Shown: in pieces, positions 21,404 to 32,499 of the stretch
Position numbering within the stretch: the stretch's first letter is position 1
How the letters are laid out: every line of letters begins with the position of its first letter
Source of the DNA: Pieris napi
Taxonomy: Eukaryota; Arthropoda; Insecta; Lepidoptera; Pieridae
Direction: 5' to 3'
DNA length: 64,000 nucleotides
Assembly: GCF_905475465.1 (NCBI RefSeq)
Contig: NC_062254.1
Span: forward strand, 1,322,001 to 1,386,000
Notes under the pieces: model-generated
Told to the model about the DNA's origin: nothing
The model's database searches: none
The model's input: only the letters and a program-made list of their open reading frames with translations
Program-made: the position numbers and the translations under genes

Positions 21404-21470
21404 GCCGGGGATCGAAGCTAAGACCTCGGGGATGAGAGTCGCACGCTGGAGCCATTACGCCAACATTGCA
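21404..21470 (-). mobile_element. tRNA-derived SINE, head only
   Basis: Inverse of the A/B-box region: GCCGGGGATCGAAGC, GATGAGAGTCGCACGCT, GGAGCCATTACGCCAACAT. The body is missing. Confidence 0.75.
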
Positions 21471-21554
21471 GAATGATGTTTGTCACATGTAGTTTCCTAG
21501 TTAGCTTTCTTGAGCCCTCAAAGAATATAAAGTCTAAAAAAATCTATAATACTT

Positions 21555-21780
21555 CAAGCGACGATAATTAGCTGCAATTAGCAGCTGAAGTAAAATAGGG
21601 GCAACGAGCCTACGGGAGCCTGCCCATTAAGGGCATTCATCGCAGCCCATGGCATCCTATTTTTAGCGGGTGCGTGGCCGGCCTTGAGGGAGGAGTAAAC
21701 TCAAAGATGGAAGTCATATCTCTCAGGGAAGACCCACACCGAGAGTAGATTCCGGCCATCAAGGTGATGCTGATGAAATT
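21555..21780. repeat. GC-rich unclassified piece, likely repeat
   Basis: A sharp rise in GC against the flanks (GAGCCTACGGGAGCCTGCCC, GGGTGCGTGGCCGGCC). It includes 'attagctgcaattagcagct', an inverted motif. No stable frame. It could be a SINE or LINE 3' region. Confidence 0.35.
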
Positions 21781-22208
21781 TTGATACGGCTTGTATACAT
21801 ATCTTAAAATAAGGCAAATTAAAAATACGTTGTATGGAAATTGTTGAAGCGCAGTTTCTCATGATATACATTTAAGAGATTATATCTAACACTGTATTGG
21901 TACATATAAGTTTTATTGAAAAAAAAATACTTAACAAAATAAAATAAATTTTCATCAAAGTACACCCTTCATAAATTACACGTGTTGTCAGTTATAAATC
22001 AGGAAAGTTGAAAATTCTGAAGTTGTCGAACGCTGAAGATGGAGTTTACGTATGAACTTCCTGAGACTACGCCAATATTTGCAAATCTTTCCAAAGGTGT
22101 ACTTTGTTCCGTGAAACGTATAAAAGTTTTAACATGCGTCACAGTTAAGAGGCTTATATGTCAATAGATATTAATTCCCAGCACATAATTTATCAAAATA
22201 TATCTTCT

Positions 22209-22223
<15 letters not shown>

Positions 22224-22239
<16 letters not shown>

Positions 22240-23039
22240 AAAGAAAGTCGTGTTTGTTACAACACTTATAACTCGAGAACGGCTGGACCGATTGCCATGG
22301 TTTTTGATTTGTTGGATTTGTTTCCGTCCCGAATAGCAGAATACATCTTAAAAACAATGAAAACTCGATATGTGTAATGAATACTTAATCATTTCAATAG
22401 ATGTTGATTTGTTTATTAGGTACATGTCAAACATTTGTTGTCCAATCCTATCAAATAGTGTAACAACTATTTTTTTTTGGAGCTTATGGCCTGGTTGCTG
22501 AGACCTTTAAGCCACAACTTTATTTTTTTCTGAAGACATCATGTGTGCGTTCAGAAATGTATTTTTTGTAAAATGTGTACAAAGTTCAGGTACTGTTATA
22601 TTTGTTTGTTTTAGACATTAATTTTCGAAAATTATTGATTCATTATTTAATTTTTAATTCCCGAAAATAATACCTAAGATTTATTCTACAGTAAAAACAT
22701 AAAATCATCGGAAAGGAAAGGAATTTAGGGAATAAAAAATTAGTTGGGAAAGGTTATAAGATTAAGGAAAAAAAATCTACAGGTTAACAAAAGTGTAAAT
22801 GTCTTTTTATAGATTGTCTATGATTGTCTATGATTTTTCATTATTTTTTTTTATTCTCATTCTGTGTGTATGTTTTCATCATCATTCATCATAATAAAAT
22901 ACTTTTTTGTTTCTATCTATATAAATATATTATTTTGTATCATTGTTTTACGTTCATCAAAGCCTAAATTAGTTCAGCTAAAAAGTAACACGACATTCAT
23001 TGACTGTTAGGCAGTACGAAGTTCGCCGGGTCAGGTAGT
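22224..23039 (+). mobile_element. Long non-autonomous Helitron
   Basis: Starts TCTATATATATATATAAAAG after a (TATC)n-like stretch, has CTCGAGAACGGCTGGACCGA, and ends GTTCGCCGGGTCAGGTAGT at 23039 (GGTAGT in place of GCTAGT). At 816 bp it is the longest in the window but has no Rep/helicase frame. Confidence 0.78.
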
Positions 23040-23439
23040 TATTAAATAAATCTCAATTCCTATTACAAATACATTACTCACAATCAGTGTTCTGTGGTAC
23101 ACTACATGACTCTGTGGTCATTTTTGACAGAATCGATTTAGGCGGGAAAAGCGCAATAGAAGTGTTAGAGAGTTTGTTATTCAGTGCTGAAAACGCAAAG
23201 TCTACTTACTCCACCACCACCAAACCCTTAACTGATAACTCCTTTATTATATTGAATGGAATTATGGCATAGCTGGTGTAATTTTCAATAAAAATCTAGA
23301 TAAATTTACCAAAATTAAGTTCGTAAAAATCTAGACAACTTCGCAAAAAAATTATATCATCATTATTAAATTAATTTTATCATTAACTAGTGCTATTTTA
23401 ATTACTATTAGAATAGTAAAGGAGTGGAACTCTTTGCAC

Positions 23440-23560
23440 CCTTCCATCTTCCCTTGACAGGCGTACCCACCCATAGGCTGCATCTCATTTAACATCCGAT
23501 AGGACTTCGATCAAACATCTAGTTCTGAATTTAAAAAAAAATTATATGAATGACAATATT
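23440..23560 (+). pseudogene. Possible LINE C-terminal scrap
   Basis: The plus strand reads KEWNSLHPSIFP from about 23420, followed by a stop and degenerate codons and then an A-rich end. The W-N-x-LP/HP pattern occurs at the C-terminus of many non-LTR reverse transcriptases. The evidence is thin. Confidence 0.3.
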
Positions 23561-23607
23561 ATAATTCCCTCAGATGGTAATCCGTTTCTTTGATAATTTT
23601 ATTTTTT

Positions 23608-23829
23608 ACTAGTGGACCCGACAGACGTTGTCCTGCATGATATTTCAGGCAATTAGTAAAGCAAAGTATGAAAGTACCGACTGCAGCGCCATCTGGCGGG
23701 CTGATTTGTGAATCTAAACCATTCCCAGATCCCCTTGAACACACACAAAAAAATTCATCAAAATCGGTCCAGTCGTTTGAGAGAAGTTCAGTGACATACA
23801 CACTCACAGAAGAATTATATGTATAAAGA
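23608..23829 (-). mobile_element. Short Helitron, copy 1 of a young pair
   Basis: On the minus strand it starts TCTTTATACATATAATTC and ends CAACGTCTGTCGGGTCCACT then AGT (complement of ACTAGT at 23608-23613). About 222 bp. The copy at 43783-44006 is about 97% identical by eye. Confidence 0.85.
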
Positions 23830-24245
23830 TAGACGAGGGGATCACACGTGCTAATTTTTGGGTCTAAGACGGCTTTCGATGTAATATGTTTTGCGATTTT
23901 TGCCTTTACTGTAGGAGCGATAACTGTCTTATAGAAAGAAGATTCAAGTGCATAGCACGCAGGGTTGGTCACATACTTTAGCCACAAGGCCGTCACTGCT
24001 AAAAATATTGATGTAAGAATCATAGTATAATAAAATGGATGTTAGTCCGATGTTTTCTTTACCGAAGTTGCCAATCTTCTTAACTCAACTTTGGTAAACA
24101 ATTTCGTGAAACTTGTTCACTACAATGTAATCTGTTTGTACTTTCAAACTTAAGCCTGTCTTATACATATTAAAGAATATAATCATTGAAAATTTATTAT
24201 TATTACTATGTTATGGTAAAAATATTGCCAATAATTAGGTCTATT

Positions 24246-24630
24246 GCCTTTTTAGGTCTGGGCCTCAGATTTTTGTACCTGTTTAGCAGGTGATCAGCCT
24301 TCGGCCTTGCGATTCTGTAACTCACGGTTTTCACGTTTTTCACGGTCACTGTATTCGGTTTTCACAGCGGCGGTTCCGCTCATATCAGTCGTAAAGCAGT
24401 CATTTTATGATTTGGCATTCTGATAAACAATAAACTACAATCCTCCTTAACAGAATGCCAAATCATAAAATGACTGCTTTACGACTGATTTGAGCGCGAT
24501 CGCCGATGTGAAAACCGCTGTGAAAGTTCGAAAAGTGAGTTACAGAATCGCAAGGCTGTTCCTGACACCGTCACATTTTTGGGTCTAAGGCTAAGTTTAC
24601 TCACGATGTTTTCCTTCACAGTTAAAGCGC
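24246..24630 (-). mobile_element. tRNA-derived SINE split by a MITE
   Basis: SINE 3' part 24246-24303 ('tttaggtctgggcctcagat', 'ggtgatcagcct') and middle part 24557-24630 (CTGACACCGTCAC, CACGATGTTTTCCTTCAC) are the two sides of one SINE, opened by a 253-bp MITE. The tRNA-like head is absent. This gives the order of events: SINE first, MITE second. Confidence 0.85.
24304..24556. mobile_element. MITE with GCCTTGCGATTCTGTAACTC ends
   Basis: Perfect inverted repeats of 22 bp at 24304-24325 and 24535-24556. The interior has further inverted material: CAGTCGTAAAGCAGTCATTT and its near inverse about 50 bp later, plus 'gcggttttcaca'-type blocks, so most of the element can fold back on itself. A smaller relative is at 26074-26228. 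Superfamily not recognised. Confidence 0.88.
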
Positions 24631-24826
24631 CATAGAGCCCAGAATAAAATACAGTGTGTTGTTAGTCTGGAATAACAGAGTTTTCCTCTCCTGGAAAAAA
24701 CTGGTCCCGTGAGATAGGTTCGTTTTCCGCGCGAAAAATGTCGTGGGGAATGCATTGATTACTGTAGTTTTGACATATCGCTCGCTACTGTTTAAATTTT
24801 TTTGCAAATAAATCGCTAAGTATTGT

Positions 24827-25024
24827 TCTATATCTTTATATATATAATTATATTATACGTGTGTTTGTCACTGAACTCCTCTTGGACGGCTGGACCGATT
24901 TGAATGAATTTTTTGTATGCGTTTGGATGGCGCCCTAGATGGCACTGTAGTTGATACTTTGTTCAATATCCTAATCACTTGAAAAATCATTTAGGACATT
25001 GTCTCGTCTGTCGGTTCCGCTAGT
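24827..25024 (+). mobile_element. Short non-autonomous Helitron
   Basis: Begins TCTATATCTTTATATATA, contains GGACGGCTGGACCGATTTGA, and ends GTCTGTCGGTTCCGCTAGT at 25024. It is distantly related to the 23608 copy in inverse orientation. About 198 bp. Confidence 0.82.
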
Positions 25025-25430
25025 AAAGTATAAAAGTATAAAAAGATACATCCCTACCATCGCAATCATATTAGTATTGACACAGGAGTTTAAATAACGT
25101 AAAAATATAACGTTCACATACAACAGATGGAATAAATAGACATATTATATTATAAATAATTAAATGCTATGCTATGGCTATTGATGACGAAGTTGCACTA
25201 TCTTATATAGGTAATGTATTTAGTCTTGGTTCGTAATTTTGTTTTTTGAAGACGGATAAAATATTCATAGTAGTAAAAAGCTAAGCTAAAATAGTGACTT
25301 AAACAGAAGCATTATTCGTGATACAAAAGACAAGTAGTTGTATGATGATAGAAATGCCAGCGGGCATATGATTATTGTGAAAACCGAAAAACCGGTTTAT
25401 TCCGGTTTCGAGGAATATCGTAGGAAATGT

Positions 25431-25735
25431 CTACGTAATTGTACCAATGTAATGTGGTTTCAATTTCCGAACTTCGACGCTCATTTGGTCTGTGGTGCGT
25501 AAAGTCTTTAATAAGCCAAGCTCCTTACAGAAGCTCAGAAGCTTCCTAGGCTCTTCGCAGGCTACACGGAGCGATCTTACAGATAGGAGCATTTCTGTGG
25601 CTGGGAAGCCACAGCCACGCATTCCAGGACTACGTGGGTGACTGATTCCTCTGCGCTGAAACAGCCTCTGCACAAGAGACTGTCTATCGCAAGACAAAGA
25701 GATATTTATTAAGGATTCCGTAATTGTGACCATTG
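25431..25735 (-). pseudogene. LINE C-terminal zinc-knuckle-like fragment
   Basis: On the minus strand the frame reading LLCRGCFSAEESVTHVVLEC fits the Cys-rich C-terminal end of RNase H-bearing LINEs (R1/I group). It lies in a different frame from the longest open frame in the segment, and stops follow it. 'CEEPRKLLSF' in another frame marks a frameshift. Inactive. Confidence 0.55.
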
Positions 25736-26073
25736 CTTACTTAATTGAAACACTTTGTAACGAGAAATCGGTCATGTAAAAGTTCTTTAAATCGTAAATG
25801 AAGTTGTCTAATATTTTTCTAACCGGTATGAAGTTGCCAATCGGTATTCCGTAAATAAGACTTGTTTGTCTGCAAAAACGCCGGCAGCTTGCGTGTATTT
25901 ATCAAGTAGATATACCCTGGGGCTCGCGTGAGCTATGACTTATTGGTTACATTGTTATCAACAAGGATATTTCCACTGTTTACACCACTTTTACAGCTTA
26001 CGCCATATTTCAAACCGTAACGCTTATCAGAGACTTTGCCTCTTTAATTATTTTCTTCATATTTTTTTATTCT

Positions 26074-26228
26074 GCCTTGCGATTCTGTAACTTAAACTCA
26101 AACAATAAACTACAAACTTTATCTGAATGTCAAATCATAAAATGACTGCTTTACGTCTGATTTGAGCGCGACCGCCGCTGTGAAAACCGCTGTGTGAGTT
26201 CGAAAAGTGAGTTACAGAATCGCAAGGC
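26074..26228. mobile_element. Short version of the 24304 MITE
   Basis: Ends GCCTTGCGATTCTGTAACT and AGTTACAGAATCGCAAGGC match 24304-24556. The centre shares 'caaatcataaaatgactgct' and GCTGTGAAAACCGCTGTG, but about 100 bp is missing. Two size classes of one element within 2 kb. Confidence 0.88.
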
Positions 26229-26575
26229 TGATTTTGAAAACTGCTGCATATAATATATAACAACAGCTGTGTGGTATGAAAAGACGATAAAAAAGGCTTT
26301 CTTTAAAGCTGTAAAAAATTTTATCCTTTAAGCCACTAAAATCCATATAAATGCATTTAGCATATGTGATAAAAGCACTGCGCAAGTTTCACACATAAAT
26401 CGTTGTAACTGAGTGCACGGGTGATAAGAAAGCACGCGACTTGAAACTAAGCTTATCTGCTGCGAAATTTAATTTATTTTACTCGACTGCGACAGACGGA
26501 AGATATATTTCAACATTCACTATTAAGTGTGAAATTAATTTAACAGTTAAAACGCAAATTTATTATAAGATCCGT

Positions 26576-26645
26576 CTAGGCCTGCTGGCTTAGGCGTGCA
26601 ACTCTGAACCCAGAGTTCGCGCGTTCGAAACTGTACACCAATAAT
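26576..26645 (+). mobile_element. tRNA-like SINE head
   Basis: GTCTAGGCCTGCTGGCTTAG and CGCGCGTTCGAAACTG resemble degenerate A and B boxes. Neither a CCA-ready acceptor stem nor an anticodon arm can be drawn, so it is not a tRNA gene. Confidence 0.45.
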
Positions 26646-26647
26646 TA

Positions 26648-26910
26648 ATTTTTTACACGCTTTATATTAGCTTCACCTGTATGTATATATGTATTTATGT
26701 AACCGACTCCTTCGGACTCGATTTGACCCACTTTTAACGGACAGATTTAATTCAAACTTTGCGCACCTGTCAAACATCGATGACAATGCAATAACCCGAA
26801 AAAAAATTAAAAAAAATTAACTAAAAAATAAATAATAGTTTAAAAAAACTAAAAAACACGCTTTTAAAGCACATCAAACTAAAAAGTGAAAAATAATTCC
26901 TTTTTTTTCG
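26648..26910 (-). repeat. Unclassified dispersed repeat, sister of 8705-8975
   Basis: Inverse copy of 8705-8975 (TTACACGCTTTATATTAGCT, CTCCTTCGGACTCGATTTGA, TGCGCACCTGTCAAACATCG). Its right part forms the left arm of the long inverted repeat 26825-26971. Confidence 0.75.
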
Positions 26911-26971
26911 TCTATCGAGCAACCTGCTTTAAAAGCGTGTTTTTTAGTTTTTTTAAACTATTATTTATTTT
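26825..26971. repeat. Perfect 47-bp inverted repeat, 53-bp spacer
   Basis: Arms 26825-26871 and 26925-26971 are exact inverse copies with no mismatch, including two A/T runs of matching length. The core reads AACACGCTTTTAAAGCA on the left and TGCTTTAAAAGCGTG on the right. The spacer contains AAAAAGTGAAAAATAATTCC. The left arm belongs to the 26648 repeat, so the right arm probably arose by an inverted partial duplication or a second inverse insertion. Confidence 0.95.
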
Positions 26972-27290
26972 ATTTCTAACACTTGTACATACGGTGAGGA
27001 AAGCAGCGTGTCTTAAACCCGAAAATTGTCGATATATATACGATTTATTTTTAATGATGATTTCATATGATATTCAAAATCTTGTCTGAATTTATAATAT
27101 ACACTGTGACAACTCAAGGACTAACTTTCAGTAACAACTAGCAAACATTGTTCAAGTATAAAGACTCGACTAACTGTTATTAAGTGTAAATACTGCTTGA
27201 AACTTGTACGAAAGTAATGAGCCGCTCTTGAGTATACGACAGATTTCTGTTATATGTTTTTAATGCACTAGCTGAGTTGATTGGTAACAG

Positions 27291-27520
27291 GTATTCTTTT
27301 GGCGCGTTAGGGAAAAAATATTAGTGTAATTTTTTACGATGCCCGCGCATACAGTCACAAAAAACCGACACCCGAAAGCTAGCTATAGTCAACATTTTAG
27401 TTTTTTCTTTTGTTAGTGTCGTATTTTCTACAAACGTATAATAAAATTTCTGAAAAGATTTTTATCTTGTTACGCCAAAGAAGTATAAGTTCTAACGCGT
27501 GTACATAAGTACACACACGT
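27291..27520 (+). mobile_element. Hairpin-ended MITE, about 230 bp
   Basis: Left end ATTCTTTTGGCGCGTTAGGG, then 'gtcacaaaaaaccgacaccc' and AGATTTTTATCTTGTTACGC. The right end is GCCAAAGAAGTATAAGTTCT followed by GTACATAAGTACACACACG. Very like 49712-49944 and, inverted, 39376-39632. Confidence 0.85.
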
Positions 27521-27844
27521 ATTTTTTTAATAGCTTAGCTAAAGTAAATCGTATGCGCTCAGCGAATACCTCGAAAAATCTTTGTCTTCCACAAAAAATG
27601 ATGGCTATCTTGATCCTAACCTATAGGTTAGGAGGACGATGTATACATCTTCTTGCTGCATCTCCTATCCTCCGCTTGACTCAGGGTATTAGAAATGAGT
27701 AACTTAACTGTCTTAATATGGTCAGACCAACAGGTCTCGACTTCTCCTACCATCACTAATTCCTATTACCAGTTTGTCGACCATACGGAGACTCCTGAAG
27801 AAGAAGAATACGATTCGCTCCTGACAAAGTTGTTTGTGTGTGTG

Positions 27845-27888
27845 TATATTTAGCTATTTTAGCCATATGGCTAAAATAGCTAAATATA
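27845..27888. repeat. Perfect 44-bp palindrome without spacer
   Basis: The 22-base halves 27845-27866 and 27867-27888 are exact inverse complements, centred on CCAT|ATGG with TTTAGCTATTTTAG outside it. A TG run precedes and a SINE follows at 27903. Nothing else like it occurs in the window. Confidence 0.97.
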
Positions 27889-27902
27889 TATAATATGTTA
27901 AC

Positions 27903-28090
27903 ATTTTAACATTTGCTCGAACGGTGAAGGAAAACATCGTGAGGAAACCGACATGTCTTAGACCCAAAAAGTCGACGGCGTGTGTCAGGCACTGGCGGCT
28001 GATCACCTACTTGCCTATTAGATTTAAAAATGATCATGAAACCGATTCAGAAATCTGAGGCCAAGACCTAAAGAGGTTGTAGCGCCACTA
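27903..28090 (+). mobile_element. tRNA-derived SINE, 5' truncated
   Basis: Matches the 14191 SINE from ACATTTGCTCGAACGGTGAA to GAGGTTGTAGCGCCACT. The tRNA-like head is missing. Confidence 0.88.
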
Positions 28091-28779
28091 ATTTATTTTT
28101 ATTTTATAATATAATTATTATTAAAAAACTATTTGGTTAGTGCAACAGGCAAGGGCATTGTACAGGAGAAAATAAAAACGTTAATTTAATCTGAAACAAG
28201 ATTAAATTAATTAAATATACATATCAACTTCAATGTTACCTAGAACTCAATATTGCCTCGTCACTCAGGAACAATCTTTTTACAGATAAAAGATTAAAAG
28301 ACTTTAAATAATTATTAAAAGTAATTAGTTGCTATTTATATTTTGCAATACGTAAAATTATTTTGCTGCGTGTAAATTTAAAAAATATAATATTTTAAAT
28401 AAATATGTATATATCAATATCTAATAAATATATATGCAAACATCAATCTTATTAGATTTAGAAATATCTTTAATTAAGTTTTCTCGCGTCTAAGAACATA
28501 ACTCGAGGGAAGGGTAATGAAACGTAAAATTCTTAGGAATTTCAGGAAGGTTAATTTGTTTTTCAGAAACTGTTTTATTTTCAAGTCTTCGTATTTTTTA
28601 ATTTTTATTCATTTATTATGTTCAAGAAAGTGCGTGGTCTACCTATATACCGAAAAAATCATATTAAAAGATATACAAAATCACCTGTCAACTGGAAACA
28701 AACACCGAGGTACCTATGGTGTATACCCAGAAATACGTGAACATATCTCAAAAGCGACTAAACAAATTTTTTAAATCTT
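28091..28779. other. AT-rich spacer without recognised gene
   Basis: The open frame at 28517-28774 is lysine/isoleucine-rich and runs into the SINE. 'taatgaaacgtaaaattctt' near 28516 resembles 29438-29460, so part of the region is a weak repeat. Confidence 0.4.
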
Positions 28780-29011
28780 ACAACCTTTTTAGGTCTGGGC
28801 CTCAAATTTCTGTATTTGTTTCATGACCATTTGTGAATCTAATAGGCAAGTAGATAGGTCGATTTTTTTTCCTCACGATGTTTTCCTTCACCGTTCAAGC
28901 GATTTTTAAATGGGCACATAGAAAGAAAGTCCATTGGTGCACAGCCGGAGATCGAACCTACGACCTCAGGGATGAGAATCGCACGCTGAAGCTACTAAGC
29001 CAACACTGCTC
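28780..29011 (-). mobile_element. tRNA-derived SINE with head
   Basis: Inverse of the 14191 SINE with a small internal deletion in the GCCTGACACACGCC region. It retains TTGGTGCACAGCCGGAGATC and the A-box part AGCTACTAAGCCAACACT. It ends 15 bp from the MITE at 29026. Confidence 0.88.
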
Positions 29012-29025
29012 TAGAAAGTCAAAAG

Positions 29026-29215
29026 TACAGTCAAAATCTGTTATAACGACATCGAAGCGACTACTCATATTTAGTCGTAAAAACTGATAGTCGTAGTCGT
29101 GACGTTGTTATTAAGAACCTAATACTATAGAATTCAGCCTATATAATACTTTGATTTTGGTCCATATAACTGGTATTTTTTCTAAACGATGTCGTCGTAA
29201 ACGGTTTTGACTGTA
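29026..29215. mobile_element. pogo/Tc1-type MITE with TA flanks
   Basis: Ends CAGTCAAAATCTGTTATAAC and, inverted, CAGTCAAAACCGTTTACGAC, each followed by a GACATCG block, with TA on both sides (29026-29027 and 29214-29215). 186 bp between the TA copies. Distinct from 7440-7771. Confidence 0.82.
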
Positions 29216-29869
29216 GTAAGTAGCAAAAACACCCAGTGACGAAATCACCATGCTCAAAACTCGACATATCGGTATCTGACTTATATATTCTGAAGACTTC
29301 CAGCCAGGTTTGGTTGCTTGTTTTACTGCCCCATAAAAAGCGGAAGTATGAGACCAACGTTGGATCCCCACTAAGTTAACTATGTTAGCACACACTATGT
29401 CAAGTGTAGAGCGGTGCATTGAACCAGACGAAGGTAAATGAAACGAGAAATTCTCACCGGAAATTTCACCAAGATGTAGAAAATGGTTTTATTTTGAAAG
29501 TGGACGGTCCAATAGAAATGATATCTTAACGTGTTCATAAACTTGAAGGAGGTTAAAAGCTCTGCAATATCGTAAATTCTTTGGAAACTAGCGTTCCTGG
29601 ACTCACTTCTATGGCCAGGGTTGCCACTTTAGTTTCAATAATTTTCAAAATTTTAAAGCATAGCTGTCTGTGGACATAGTTGAGTGCTCAAATGATTCAT
29701 TTAAGTGTTGCCATGTTTATCAAATAGTAACTGATCAGAATTTGTTATTTACATTTATAGATTTTACAAGTAATGTTAAATTGGAAAGCGCACCAATACC
29801 TGGCCCAACTCCGCATACAGACTTACCTGTCTACTATATACTGAAAGCGAATTGTATAGTATTTCGGCT
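29216..29869. other. Spacer without recognised gene
   Basis: Contains several overlapping short frames, none convincing. From about 29770 a 'caatacctggcc' stretch also precedes the RTE piece at 47540, so it belongs to that repeat. Confidence 0.4.
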
Positions 29870-30060
29870 ATAAAATGCGCAGAGGCAATGAGAACTTGGA
29901 GAAACTGATCTTGGTTGGTAACACAGAAGACAAAAGATCACGTGGCCGTTCACAAATGGACCGATTAATCATCGTACTCAAAACTATACACTGTAATAAG
30001 AGAGGCGCTACAGAAACAGGTGGAAACAAATAGTCAACTTCAGATGATTGCTTGCTGACC
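29870..30060 (+). pseudogene. RTE-like LINE C-terminal fragment, copy 1
   Basis: Reads as a degraded copy of the 47580-47850 fragment: AATGCGCAGAGGCAATGAGA, CTTGGAGAAACTGATC, AAAAGATCACGTGGCCG. The shared protein pattern is RRGxENLEKLI then KRSRGRS. Stops and a deletion after 29955 break it. Confidence 0.7.
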
Positions 30061-31383
30061 ATGACGCTCAGTCATGAGCTACTGATTGAAGGGAACCATT
30101 CGAAAATCACTTTGGCTTGGATAAATGTAACAAGAGCAGTCTTGTGTAGGAGCGCGACAAATGCATATAGAAATAGTACTAGCGAAATGAATGATATTCG
30201 CAGTAGTTGTTTTCTATAAATCCTGATTTATAACCTTTATTGATTAATGTAACGGATCAAGATTATTGAATATGTATATTTTAAAAAGCTCTTAAATTCA
30301 AAACTTACTTAAACTTAAATATTTTTAAGTTTAACTAATTAAAAAATTAAATAATTTTTAATTTAACAACTCATAATATGCAACTCATTCAGGCTGCTAG
30401 TTAAATGGCACTGTTTAGTAAAGCGGCTAGGCTGTTGATTAAACGGTTAATTAAGCTATTTGGTTGTGACATCTATATATTTGAAATATACAATTATTAA
30501 TGTGATGTGAAAATGGGTTTGTACAGCCCTATCGATATCAAAATTGAAAAGTAAATCTTAAAGTATAAAGATTGAGAGATGTATGGGATCGATTTGTCGA
30601 ATTTATTCCTTTGTTTCCAAATAATATTTAGTTTCCGAGACGTTAGGCATTTTTGAGATAAAATATTTCTCCTTTACTTTTCGTCTCAATAGCTGAGATT
30701 GTAGCGTGGCTTATCTTATGCCACGCGGAAGCTTTTCAGAGCAAAAGTATTTTTGTACACCTTTAAATTAAATTAAAAGACATTGGGTTCTATTTGAAGT
30801 ATTAAAGTCAGTCCTGTAGCTATGGTTACCATTCGTTAATTACGAAACAAACATCGTTTTAAAATAAGGTAATAATAATTTGACAAATGTTAAGATATTT
30901 TTTTTACGGTTTTCAGCATTGGCAAAAACATTATTTTAAGTTACGAATGACGTAGATTAAATTTATATTAAACATATTTATTCAATATTGTTTAATTTGG
31001 TCTACAATTTTAGTGTTAGGTACAAAGTGCGGTTAGTAAACATTTATAATTAATTTGATCTAATCTAATATTGCATTGTACGAGTTTCATGATACAGGTA
31101 TTTTACCATCTTTCTTTTTTAACAATAAACTTAATGCTATCTATTATTGTGAGAGATTGGTGCTTGAATAAGGTTGGGAAAACCTGTTATTACAAGTCAC
31201 CAAAATATAAAAACTAAATATCCCTACGGATACGGACGGACCCTACGGTTGAGGGCATAAGTACATATTATAAAGTTTTTGAAGACCTCCTACAGTTTTT
31301 AAGAAAGTATATCATATACAAAGATAACGGAGAATCGCGAACTAAAGAAGACTAGCAAACAAAATCTTACTTAACATAAAAAA
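30061..31383. other. AT-rich spacer, nothing recognised
   Basis: No supported gene. Inverted 'aaatatttttaagttt' motifs near 30315 are low-complexity. I see no repeat shared with other parts of the window apart from short AT runs. Confidence 0.4.
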
Positions 31384-31564
31384 ACAGTGGCACCATAATA
31401 GGTGATTAGCCTGTGCCTTACACACGCCATCGACTTTTTAGATGTAAGGCAATCCGATTTCCTCACGATGTTCCTCCACCATTCGAGCGAATGGATGCAC
31501 AGCTATCGAACTTACGACCTCAAGGATGAGAGTCCCACGCTGAAGCGACTAGGCCAACACTGCT
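31384..31564 (-). mobile_element. tRNA-derived SINE, internally shortened
   Basis: Inverse copy with 'cagtggcaccat' end, CACACGCCATCGACTTTTTA and the head GATGAGAGTCCCACGCTGAA. It has lost about 100 bp of the 3' body. Confidence 0.85.
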
Positions 31565-32499
31565 CACTAACATAACATATGCGTGAATAACACTGGCAAC
31601 ATTTCCTTACCGAATTCCTAATACGTTTGTTCTAAGGTTCTCAATAGTTTCGCTACAAACTATATTTGCTGAAATATTTCCAAGCCAGGTTGTAATATAC
31701 GTAGTTATGAACGGCACCTGGCGCTGGCTTTTGAAAAAGTACCTCGTCAACCTGTCTACCGGACCGATGGCTGAAACATGAATCTGACATACAGACTACA
31801 GCATCATCCAACTAAAATACATTTTTGTGTATTATTCTGCATATAAGACACCTAGTATTTTACAAAGCGAGGGTTTTATTTTATTTATTTAAAAAAACAC
31901 ACAAATAACACTTACAGATAATAAACGACACACAAAAACACAATACAGCCATGTGCATTAATGACAAGTGTGCACAACATTTACAAAGAAAAAAACAATT
32001 ATAAAAGAAAAGAAATTATACAATTAAAATACAAGACAACACAACAAATATGCAATTTAAAATTAAATATATTTCTACTTTGCAATTTCTATTACTGGTG
32101 ACGGATCAACAGTGGCTGCAGCATCTTACGCCTGAATACGTGGATACTGTCATAAAAAGGATCTGCGCATGTACTCAAAGCGTCGTTTACTGCAGATAGA
32201 GATCTGTTTAGAGGAGCATTACAACCGACGTTGGCTCTCAGTGCTCGATAGTAAAAAAGGACTCATTTGTTTCTCTTTAAGAGGAAATTCACTTGACTTA
32301 AAACATTTGGTAAACCAAGTAATTAAAAATGTCGAAAACAAAGATAATATCGTATGTTCATAATATAAAACAAAGCATTCAAACAATGATAAAACCAATA
32401 TCGTGCGACTGTCATCCCAGAGGTAGTTCTGGGTTTTTTTCTTTTTAGTTTGATAATTAAAGAAAAAAGAAACAGAAAAAAAAACTTCTTTCACCTCTT
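31565..32499. other. Spacer with likely LINE 3' remnants
   Basis: From about 31870 a (TTTA)-rich start followed by ACACAAATAACACTTACAGA looks like the inverse 3' end of a LINE. About 32095-32360 has several short frames that I cannot assign. Confidence 0.35.

Noticed and set aside
23559..24023. 154-codon minus-strand frame
   Set aside because: Half of it is the reverse reading of the Helitron at 23608-23829, and the same peptide occurs at 43731-43919 from the second Helitron copy. Not a host gene.
25431..25733. 100-codon minus-strand frame
   Set aside because: The meaningful reading (Cys-rich LINE C-terminus) is in another frame; this frame is its shadow.
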